From an uncultured Microbacterium sp. (GTDB lineage: Bacteria; Actinomycetota; Actinomycetes; Actinomycetales; Microbacteriaceae): 6,747 nucleotides of DNA. The position numbers were made by a program, and so were the translations under genes. The DNA lies in contig CANSLE010000131.1 of assembly GCA_947647645.1 (NCBI GenBank), positions 1 through 6,747 on the forward strand, written 5' to 3'. Below, one piece after another: positions 1 through 5,217 of this stretch. Within the stretch, counting starts at the first letter, position 1, and each line of letters begins with the position of its first letter. The notes beneath the pieces are model-generated. The model saw only the letters and a program-made list of their open reading frames with translations, did no database searches and was not told the DNA's origin.

Positions 1-273
1 GCGCGAGACGACCTGCCGTCGGTGATCGCGCAGCGCGACGCCCTGGCCGACTTCGGCGTGCCGATCGAGGGCTTCCGGCATCCTGCCCCGGAGACGGGAG
101 AGAGCTGGTCCGAGCGCCTCACGCGACTGTTCGGGCGTCTCGTGTCCGGCGACGTCGTCGTCGTGGCCGACAAGCACGCGCTCGGGCGCACGGTCGACGA
201 GGAGACGCACGCCATCGCGGAGCTGCGCCGCCGCGGCATCATCGTGAAGGTGCTGGGCTACTCCCGCCGCTGA
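1..273 (+). CDS. Resolvase N-terminal-like (serine recombinase family) protein, 5' end outside window
   Basis: The reading frame is open from the first base and ends at TGA 271-273, so at least 90 residues are visible and the true start lies upstream. The GTG at 22 is internal, because the residues before it (ARDDLPS) continue the family pattern. The stretch VIAQRDALADFGV matches the 'LQRDAL...G' helix of serine recombinases. SGDVVVVADKHALGRTV matches their 'GDTLVVWKLDRLGRS' strand and helix, and AELRRRGIIVKVLG matches the next helix and strand. The catalytic serine would lie near the N-terminus, outside the window. Two things are odd. Where active enzymes have DRLGR, this protein has HALGR, so the first arginine is lost and the second kept. 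The protein also ends right after the core strand, without the long dimer helix or the DNA-binding helix-turn-helix. It may be an inactive or repurposed stand-alone domain. The family call is made from motif memory. The gene converges tail to tail with the minus-strand genes, only 3 bases from the next stop codon. Confidence 0.6.
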   Translation, partial: ARDDLPSVIAQRDALADFGVPIEGFRHPAPETGESWSERLTRLFGRLVSGDVVVVADKHALGRTVDEETHAIAELRRRGIIVKVLGYSRR

Positions 274-276
274 ACC

Positions 277-417
277 TCACGCCGCGTCGGCCGCACCCCA
301 GGACGAACCGGCGACGATCGTGTCGAAGAACCGCAGCATCGCGTGCGGGATGTCGCCGAGCGGCGTCGACATCTGCACGAGCGCGACCTGCATGCTCGTC
401 AGGGCGCGCGGTGACAT
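277..417 (-). CDS. Small orphan coding frame downstream of tag (possible remnant or tiny gene)
   Basis: After the tag stop (399-401) the minus strand stays open in another frame until TGA at 277-279. Codons from 393 down to the stop are almost all G- or C-ending, with GGT twice as the only exceptions, which is typical of a real coding frame here. Starting at ATG 415-417 gives 46 residues; ATG 391-393, five bases past the tag stop, gives 38. Neither start has a convincing ribosome binding site. The peptide (MQVALVQMSTPLGDI, then PHAMLRFFDTIVAG, then a short Ala-rich tail) looks like a normal folded-protein tail with an amphipathic helix. The first residues faintly resemble a nitrilase N-terminus and the last half could be the final helix of a TetR-type regulator, but I do not recognise it firmly. 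Upstream of 417 the same frame is only an Arg/Pro/Gly-rich shadow of tag. It could be a reinitiated micro-gene or the stranded 3' end of a gene whose body was replaced when tag arrived. Confidence 0.35.
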   Translation of the reverse strand: MSPRALTSMQVALVQMSTPLGDIPHAMLRFFDTIVAGSSWGAADAA

Positions 418-977
418 CCCCGCAGGTGATCGTCGACCATCCCGGCCGACTGCATGAGCGCGTACATCGTGGTCGAGCCCACGAAACGGAAGCCCGCCCT
501 CCGCAGGGCCTTCGACAGTGCGTCGGATGCCGCTGTCACGGCCGGCACGTCGGCGAAGGCGACCGGACGGGCCGCGGCCGTGCGCGGGGGCGGGGCGAAC
601 GACCACATGAGCTCGTCGAGCGTCCCCGGCGCCATCTCGCGCACGAGGCGGGCGTTGCCGATCGTGGCGAGGATCTTCGCGCGGTTGCGGATGATCCCGG
701 CATCCGCCATGAGTCGCTCGACATCGGCGTCATCGAACTCCGCCACGACCTCCGGCTCGAAACCGGCGAACACCTCGCGGAAGCGAGGACGCTTGCGGAG
801 GATCGTGATCCAGGACAGCCCCGCCTGGAAGCCTTCGAGGCTCATCTTCTCGAAGAGGGCGCGGTCGCCGTGCAGAGGACGACCCCACTCCTCGTCGTGG
901 TAGCGCCGGTACTCTGCGTCGTCGCCCACCCAACCACACCGGGCGATGCCGTCCGGGCCCACACGCAGATCATCCAC
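399..977 (-). CDS. tag: DNA-3-methyladenine glycosylase I (Tag)
   Basis: A monofunctional base-excision-repair glycosylase that removes 3-methyladenine from alkylated DNA, leaving an abasic site. The 192-residue product matches the roughly 187-residue E. coli enzyme along its length. Visible hallmarks are ARCGWVGDDAEYRRYHDEEWG (residues 12-32), LEGFQAGLSWITILRKR (47-63), DAGIIRNRAKI (near 115), SDALSKALRRAGFRFVG (near 155) and the tail MVDDHLRGCHRAP. The four zinc ligands of the family are present as C14, H27, H184 and C188. The base-recognising glutamate (E38 in E. coli) corresponds to E48 and the pocket tryptophan to W56. The start chosen is GTG 975-977. GTG 960-962 is an alternative five codons later. 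The frame stays open upstream to 1193, but there it is arginine-rich with no plausible start. No Shine-Dalgarno is evident; the first start fits a leaderless transcript. The gene lies 115 bases downstream of the acyl-CoA oxidase-like gene. Confidence 0.95.
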   Translation of the reverse strand: MDDLRVGPDGIARCGWVGDDAEYRRYHDEEWGRPLHGDRALFEKMSLEGFQAGLSWITILRKRPRFREVFAGFEPEVVAEFDDADVERLMADAGIIRNRAKILATIGNARLVREMAPGTLDELMWSFAPPPRTAAARPVAFADVPAVTAASDALSKALRRAGFRFVGSTTMYALMQSAGMVDDHLRGCHRAP

Positions 978-983
978 CCCGCC

Positions 984-989
984 AGGGTA
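984..989 (-). promoter_or_regulatory. Candidate -10 element for a leaderless tag transcript
   Basis: On the minus strand the hexamer TACCCT (TANNNT pattern) ends at 984. This places the usual start of transcription, 7 bases on, at 977, which is the first base of the GTG start codon. Leaderless messages of this geometry are common in actinobacteria. No good -35 is visible 17 bases upstream (CAGGCG), so the call rests on the hexamer, the exact spacing and the absence of a ribosome binding site before GTG 977. Confidence 0.35.
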
Positions 990-1035
990 GCTGCAGCGTC
1001 GGACAGCGCCTGAGCTGCTCGCGCGAAGCGCCCGC

Positions 1036-1056
1036 TCGATGTCGATGTCGATGTCG
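1036..1056. repeat. Short tandem repeat (TCGATG)x3 in the tag leader
   Basis: Three perfect copies of TCGATG at 1036-1053 followed by a partial TCG. The repeat lies in the 115-base gap between the stop of the acyl-CoA oxidase-like gene and the tag start. In the tag frame it would read as Asp-Ile repeats, but no start codon lies upstream in that frame, so it is probably untranslated. It is a possible slippage site, with no function evident. Confidence 0.6.
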
Positions 1057-1071
1057 GCAAGGACAGCGGTC

Positions 1072-1093
1072 GGCCCGCCCCCGCCGGCGGGCC
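1072..1093 (-). terminator. GC-rich hairpin at the end of the acyl-CoA oxidase-like gene
   Basis: GGCCCGCC at 1072-1079 pairs perfectly with GGCGGGCC at 1086-1093, giving an 8-bp all-GC stem with a 6-base loop. It begins within the stop codon of the upstream minus-strand gene. No T tract follows on the minus strand (GACCGCTG comes next), so it is not a classical intrinsic terminator. In high-GC actinobacteria such T-less hairpins may still attenuate transcription or protect a 3' end. Confidence 0.35.
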
Positions 1094-3198
1094 TACTTCT
1101 TCTTGAGCGACTTCTCCGAGACCGGTGCGGCCCCCGACGCGGCGAGGTCGGCGTAGTACGCGCGCGCCTCCGCCTGGCGCTCCTGCTCCGCACCCGACGC
1201 GATCGGAGCGCGCACGTGCTCGGGCTCGAACCCGAACGCGTCCACGAGGTCCTGCGCGTGCGGGCGCAGGCGCCGAAGCAGCCGGTCGATGTACTTCGAG
1301 ACGGATGCCGCGCGCTGCGCCGACAGCCGCCCGTTGATCAGGTACCAGGCGAGGTGCTTCTCGATGAGGTGGAGGCCGAAGAGGTCGCGCAGCCACGTCA
1401 GCACCTGTGCCGTGCCCTCGTCGGCGATGCCGGCGATGCCGTCGCTGAACGCCTCCCACTGCAGAAGCTCGCCGTGGGCGCGGGCTGCCTCGATGAGCTC
1501 GGACTGGTTGGCGTTGAAGATCGCCGCGGCCTCGGCCGGCGACGCCTTGGATGCCGGGCGGAGCCGGCCCGCGATGTCCTCGATCATCTGCTGCACGCGC
1601 CCGGCCAGCAGTTCGTGCTGCTGCTCGGCACGCAGGCCGAGCTCGACCGACCGCGCCGTCGACCCGAAGTCGGCGACGGCCTGGCCGAGCTGACGCAGGC
1701 CCGCGCCGTGGAAGACCTTCCCCGCGGTCTGCCTCGCGGCGAAGGATGCGAGCTTGGCGGCATCCGCGCCCGTGAACTGCTTCGCGAAGTCGCCGAGCAG
1801 GCGCTTGCCGACGAGTTGGAGCAGCACGTTGTTGTCGCCCTCGAACGTGACGTACACGTCGAGGTCGTGATGCAGGCCGACGAGCCGGTTGTCGGCCATG
1901 AACCCCGATCCGCCGCACGCCTCGCGACACTCCTGGACCGTGTCCAGTGCGTTCCAGGTGGACAGCGGCTTCAGTGCGGCGGCGAGCGTCTCGAGGTTCT
2001 CGCGCTCGTCCGGGGTGTCGGTGCGACCGCTGAAGACGCCGTCGAAGGTGCGCAGCAGCTCGTCGTTGGAGAAGAACTGCGCGTACACCTGGGCGAGGCG
2101 CGGCAGCAGACGGCGCTGGTGTCTGCCGTAGTCGAGCAGCACCACCTCGTCGGTTCCGGAGCCCGAGTCGAACTGGCGGCGCTGGCCGGCGTAGGTGATC
2201 GCGATGTGCAGGGCGAGGGCCGTCGCCGTGGTCGCGGCACCGTCGAGCGACACGCGCCCCTGCACCAGGGCGCCGAGCATCGTGAAGAAGCGACGACCCG
2301 GACTCGGGATCTCGGAGGTGTAGGTGCCGTCGGCGGCGACATCGCCGTAGCGGTTCAGCAGGTTGAAGCGCGGCACCCGCACGTGGTCGAAGGCGAGCCG
2401 ACCGTTGTCGATGCCGTTCAAGCCGCCCTTGACGCCGTCGTCCTCGCTCGTCACACCCGCGAGCATGTCCCCGTGCTCGTCGCGGATGGGGACGAAGAAG
2501 CAGTGCACGCCGTAGTTGACCCCGCCGGTGACGAGCTGGGCGAACACCGTCGCGGCGCGGCCGTGCAGCGCGGCGTTGCCGAGGTAGTCCTTCCATGCGC
2601 CGCGGAACGGCGTGTGGATGACGAACTCCTCGGTCTCGGGGTCGTAAGTGGCGGTCGTGCCGATGGCCGCGACGTCGGAACCGTGGCCGATCTCGGTCAT
2701 GGCGAAGGCGCCGGGGAGCTCGAGGTCGATGACGTCGCGCAGCCACGCATCGTGGTGCTTCTCGGTGCCCAGCTGGTAGATCGCGGAGCCGAACAGTCCC
2801 CACTGCACCCCCGACTTGATCTGCAGCGACGGGTCTGCCAGGACGAGCTCCATGAAACCGGCCAGATTGGCGCCGTTGTCCTCCAGCCCGCCGTACCTCT
2901 TCGGGAACGCGCGGCGCGAGCCGTTGTTCTCGACGAGGATGCGCAGCTGCTCGAGCACGCGCTCCCGGTGGTCGGCGACCGACAACCCCTCGATCTTCCA
3001 GAGCGCGGGGTCCTTGATCATCTCGCGCGCTTCGCGACGCGTCTCGGCCCACGTGCCGAGCAGCAGGTCGGTGACCGTATCGATGTGGATGCGGGGCTCG
3101 TGCGCCTCATCGGCGCTGTGCGCGGCTGTCGGCGCGCCGCCGGCGGGGGTGCGCTTGTTCGTGGCGGGCTTGTTCGGACGGACGACGGCGTCGGTCAT
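1093..3198 (-). CDS. Acyl-CoA oxidase-like / acyl-CoA dehydrogenase family flavoprotein (701 aa)
   Basis: An FAD-dependent enzyme predicted to introduce the trans-2 double bond into an acyl-CoA thioester, the first step of fatty-acid beta-oxidation, in the cytoplasm. At 701 residues it is far longer than an ordinary acyl-CoA dehydrogenase (about 380-400) and matches acyl-CoA oxidases. The order is: helical N-terminal domain (about 40-160); flavin-binding beta domain with AFAMTEIGHGSDVAAI (164-179), GNAALHGR (207-214), GVHCFFVPIRD (230-240) and GLNGIDNGRLAFDHVRVPR (259-277); helical domain with CREACGGSGF (424-433) and TFEGDN (451-456); and an extra C-terminal ACOX-type helical domain to about 655. 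E453 in TFEGDN is the expected catalytic base. The tail ends KSLKKK. Start ATG 3196-3198 is supported by AAAGGTG at 3204-3210, five bases upstream. The first 30 residues are low-complexity and probably disordered. Whether it passes electrons to oxygen (oxidase) or to an electron-transfer flavoprotein (dehydrogenase) cannot be read from the sequence. A 228-base gap separates it from the GH3 gene upstream, so it probably has its own promoter. Confidence 0.92.
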   Translation of the reverse strand: MTDAVVRPNKPATNKRTPAGGAPTAAHSADEAHEPRIHIDTVTDLLLGTWAETRREAREMIKDPALWKIEGLSVADHRERVLEQLRILVENNGSRRAFPKRYGGLEDNGANLAGFMELVLADPSLQIKSGVQWGLFGSAIYQLGTEKHHDAWLRDVIDLELPGAFAMTEIGHGSDVAAIGTTATYDPETEEFVIHTPFRGAWKDYLGNAALHGRAATVFAQLVTGGVNYGVHCFFVPIRDEHGDMLAGVTSEDDGVKGGLNGIDNGRLAFDHVRVPRFNLLNRYGDVAADGTYTSEIPSPGRRFFTMLGALVQGRVSLDGAATTATALALHIAITYAGQRRQFDSGSGTDEVVLLDYGRHQRRLLPRLAQVYAQFFSNDELLRTFDGVFSGRTDTPDERENLETLAAALKPLSTWNALDTVQECREACGGSGFMADNRLVGLHHDLDVYVTFEGDNNVLLQLVGKRLLGDFAKQFTGADAAKLASFAARQTAGKVFHGAGLRQLGQAVADFGSTARSVELGLRAEQQHELLAGRVQQMIEDIAGRLRPASKASPAEAAAIFNANQSELIEAARAHGELLQWEAFSDGIAGIADEGTAQVLTWLRDLFGLHLIEKHLAWYLINGRLSAQRAASVSKYIDRLLRRLRPHAQDLVDAFGFEPEHVRAPIASGAEQERQAEARAYYADLAASGAAPVSEKSLKKK

Positions 3199-3203
3199 CG
3201 GGG

Positions 3204-3210
3204 CACCTTT
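3204..3210 (-). promoter_or_regulatory. Ribosome binding site of the acyl-CoA oxidase-like gene
   Basis: On the minus strand AAAGGTG lies five bases before ATG 3196-3198. This fixes the start against the longer open frame that reaches 3381, whose upstream part is rich in Cys, Trp and Gly and crosses the promoter and operator region. Confidence 0.75.
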
Positions 3211-3225
3211 CGACGGCGGACAGCA

Positions 3226-3237
3226 GAACTCAGTCTC
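3226..3237. promoter_or_regulatory. Degenerate operator-like half repeat at the predicted transcription start
   Basis: GAACTCAGTCTC here is the same as the core GAGACTCAGTCTC of the perfect palindrome at 3343-3359 with one base missing from the left arm. It overlaps the expected +1 of the promoter at 3239-3267. It could be a second, weaker binding site for the same regulator. Confidence 0.35.
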
Positions 3238-3238
3238 G

Positions 3239-3267
3239 ACGGTAGGAGGGCTACAACACCGCCGCAA
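3239..3267 (-). promoter_or_regulatory. Candidate promoter of the acyl-CoA oxidase-like gene
   Basis: Minus strand: -35 TTGCGG (3262-3267), a 17-base spacer, and -10 TACCGT (3239-3244). Transcription would begin near 3232, about 35 bases before the start codon. The -35 is one arm of a dyad, CCGCAA-N5-TTGCGG (3262-3278). The predicted start of transcription falls inside a degenerate copy of the nearby palindrome (3226-3237), which would suit repression. Confidence 0.45.
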
Positions 3268-3318
3268 ACCCGTTGCGGGCTCTCCACAACGCTCGCGACC
3301 GTCGCGGCATCCGGACCT

Positions 3319-3339
3319 GTATGGAACCCACACCCATAC
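3319..3339. repeat. Inverted repeat GTATGG-N9-CCATAC
   Basis: Arms at 3319-3324 and 3334-3339 are perfect complements with a 9-base spacer, immediately beside the 17-bp palindrome. It could be a second regulatory dyad or chance. Apart from this, the palindrome and the candidate promoter, the 3199-3426 gap shows no gene and no clear terminator for the GH3 operon. Confidence 0.4.
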
Positions 3340-3342
3340 TTC

Positions 3343-3359
3343 GTGAGACTCAGTCTCAC
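3343..3359. promoter_or_regulatory. Perfect 17-bp palindrome, probable repressor operator
   Basis: GTGAGACT-C-AGTCTCAC has perfect 8-base arms around a single central base. Size and symmetry are those of a homodimeric helix-turn-helix regulator site, such as TetR or GntR types. It lies in the 228-base gap (3199-3426) between the GH3 gene and the acyl-CoA oxidase-like gene, about 110 bases upstream of the latter's candidate transcription start. A one-base loop makes an RNA hairpin less natural, and no T tract follows, so a terminator is less likely. The cognate regulator is not identified. Confidence 0.55.
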
Positions 3360-3426
3360 CTGTCGCACCGCGCAGCGGCATCCGATTCTGTCGCCCTCCC
3401 CCGATCAGGCGAACAGCAGTGCGGGG

Positions 3427-5217
3427 TCAGAGCTCGAGGCCGTGGCCGAAGCGGAACAACGGGTCGGCCGTGTCGAACGGCACGTCGGGACGCGACGCCT
3501 CGACGGCCGCCATGGACCGCGGCAGGTCGAAGGGGAGGCGTCCGCGGGCGACGGCCTGCCCCGAGAGGACATCCAGCAGCGCGGCGGAGCTCGCGCCCCA
3601 GTTGCCCGTCACGGCGACGCCCAGCTCGACGATCGGCGTGAGGATCGCCGGCCGGTCGAGGAACACGTCGACCACGGTCGGCACCGCCGCCGCGACCTCG
3701 GCGACGTGAGCGACGACCTCGGCCGGGAAGTCGAGCGAGCCGGCGTGGAAGAAGTTCTCGAACGCCGAGCCGCGCTCCTCGTGCGGCGCCTGCAGCCGCA
3801 GGATCGCGAGATCGGCGTCCTCCGGCGTCGCGACGAGCTCGCCGTACGCGGACGCGGCGTCCTCGTCGACGCCTTCGACGTACAGCTTCAGTCCGGGGGC
3901 GAAAGGCACCGCGTCGGTCGCGGCGAGTACCGCGATCGAGGCGCGCTGCGCCGCCTCGCCGGCCGCCCGGAAGGCGTCCGACCCCACGATCCGGTCCGCG
4001 GCGTCGACGTCCACGTACGGGTCGTCGAACAACCCGAGCACGAACTTCTCGCGCAGCAGGCGCCGCGCGGACACGTCCAGCCGCTCCTCGGACACCGCCC
4101 CGTCCGCCACCAGCTGTAGGAGGATCTCGGTGCACCGCTCGCCGCCGAACTGGTCGGCCCCGGCATCCAGGATCTTCGCCATCCGCTCCGCGGGCGTCAA
4201 GTGCTCGACGCCCCAGGCGCGGGCCGGGAACGGCGTGCCGAGGATCTCGCTGTCGGTGATCAGGCCCCAATCCGTGCACACGATGCCGTCGAACGCGAAC
4301 CGCTCACGCAGGAGCCCCGTGAGCACGCTCTTGTTGAACCCGAAGCCCACCTCCTCGTACGCCGTGCCGACGGGCATGCCGTAGTAGGGCATGACCTGGC
4401 GCACGCCGGCCTCGAACGCCGCCTCGAAGGGCTTCAGGTGCAGTTCGAACGCGTCGCCGGGATACACCTGCTCGCGTCCGTAGGCGAAGTGGGGGTCCTC
4501 GCCGTCCTTCTGCGGACCGCCGCCGGGGAAGTGCTTGACCATGGCCGAGACGGAGTCGGGTCCGATCGTGTCGCCCTGGAAGCCGCGGATGTAGGCGGCT
4601 CCCAGCCGCGCGGACAGCTCGGCATCCTCCCCGAAGGTCTGCAGCTGACGCGCCCAGCGCGGTTCGGTCGCGAGGTCGACCTGCGGATGCAGGGCCACGC
4701 GGATGCCGACGGCCGTGTACTCCCGCCTCGCGACGTCGCCGAAGCTGCGCACGAGCTCCTCGTCGCGGGTCGCCGCGAGCCCCAGCGCGTCGGGCCACTG
4801 CGAGAACGGTCCCGACAGCATCGCCGTGCCGGGGTTCTCCGTGAAGGAGTGGCGCGGGTCGGTGGAGATCGTCACCGGGATGCCGAGACGCGTGGACGCC
4901 GCCAGCTCCTGCAGCCGGTTGTGCCACCGCGCGATCTCCCCCGCCGTCGGCCCGACGCCGAGGAGGTTGAAGTGCGTCATGTGCCGCTCGCGCACGTACT
5001 CGTCGGTCGAGGGCAGGCCGAAGGCGGGGTCGCCGTCGGAGAGCGTGCCTTCGGCACCCATCGCGATCATCGTCTGGAAGAAGAGCCCCGCCTTCTCCTC
5101 GACGGTCATCTCGCCCAGCAGCAGCTCGACGCGCTCGTCGAAAGGAAGCTCGGCGTCGAGCCAGGGACGCTCGCTCGCGGCGCGAGCCGTGGTCGCGGTC
5201 GTGGTGTCGGTGGTCAT
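3427..5217 (-). CDS. Glycoside hydrolase family 3 beta-glycosidase (beta-glucosidase-like), cytoplasmic
   Basis: A 596-residue retaining exo-acting glycosidase predicted to release a terminal beta-linked sugar, most likely glucose or xylose, from a small glycoside. Order: a start typical of the family (LPFDERVELLLGEMTVEEKAG, 24-44), then the TIM-barrel domain with STDPRHSF (118-125), the substrate-binding KHFPGGG (228-234) and VCTDWG (313-318), where D316 is the expected nucleophile. The linker SARRLLREKFVLGLFDDPYVD (383-403) leads to the C-terminal alpha/beta-sandwich, ending at FGHGLEL. The acid/base glutamate belongs in this second domain, probably around PHEERGSAFENFF (478-490), where the sequence departs from the common motif. 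No fibronectin-type tail and no signal peptide are present, so it acts inside the cell. Start ATG 5215-5217 overlaps the MFS stop as ATGA, and GGGAG lies four bases upstream within the MFS gene, showing translational coupling. The substrate should be what the transporter imports; the exact sugar is not inferable. Confidence 0.93.
   Translation of the reverse strand: MTTDTTTATTARAASERPWLDAELPFDERVELLLGEMTVEEKAGLFFQTMIAMGAEGTLSDGDPAFGLPSTDEYVRERHMTHFNLLGVGPTAGEIARWHNRLQELAASTRLGIPVTISTDPRHSFTENPGTAMLSGPFSQWPDALGLAATRDEELVRSFGDVARREYTAVGIRVALHPQVDLATEPRWARQLQTFGEDAELSARLGAAYIRGFQGDTIGPDSVSAMVKHFPGGGPQKDGEDPHFAYGREQVYPGDAFELHLKPFEAAFEAGVRQVMPYYGMPVGTAYEEVGFGFNKSVLTGLLRERFAFDGIVCTDWGLITDSEILGTPFPARAWGVEHLTPAERMAKILDAGADQFGGERCTEILLQLVADGAVSEERLDVSARRLLREKFVLGLFDDPYVDVDAADRIVGSDAFRAAGEAAQRASIAVLAATDAVPFAPGLKLYVEGVDEDAASAYGELVATPEDADLAILRLQAPHEERGSAFENFFHAGSLDFPAEVVAHVAEVAAAVPTVVDVFLDRPAILTPIVELGVAVTGNWGASSAALLDVLSGQAVARGRLPFDLPRSMAAVEASRPDVPFDTADPLFRFGHGLEL

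Noticed and set aside
978..1193. A 5' extension of tag
   Set aside because: Residues there are Arg/Ser/Pro-rich shadow of the upstream gene's 3' end, and the Tag family begins near the zinc-binding cysteine.
842..3052. A 736-codon minus-strand frame overlapping the acyl-CoA oxidase-like gene
   Set aside because: It is a frame-shifted shadow dominated by Arg, Ala and Pro, and the other frame on the same strand shows full-length family motifs.
3343..3359. Reading the 17-bp palindrome as a transcription terminator of the GH3 operon
   Set aside because: There is only one central base, no T tract on either side and the GC content is moderate; an operator explains the symmetry better.
3399..3427. 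CCCCG...CGGGG pairing just after the GH3 stop as a terminator
   Set aside because: The stem is only 5 bp with a loop of about 18 bases and no T tract follows.
1039..4119. A 1026-codon open frame on the plus strand opposite the acyl-CoA oxidase-like and GH3 genes
   Set aside because: It runs antisense to two well-supported genes and crosses their intergenic gap. Its product is Arg/Glu/Val/Gly-rich with no recognisable domain. Long antisense frames are expected in DNA of this GC content.
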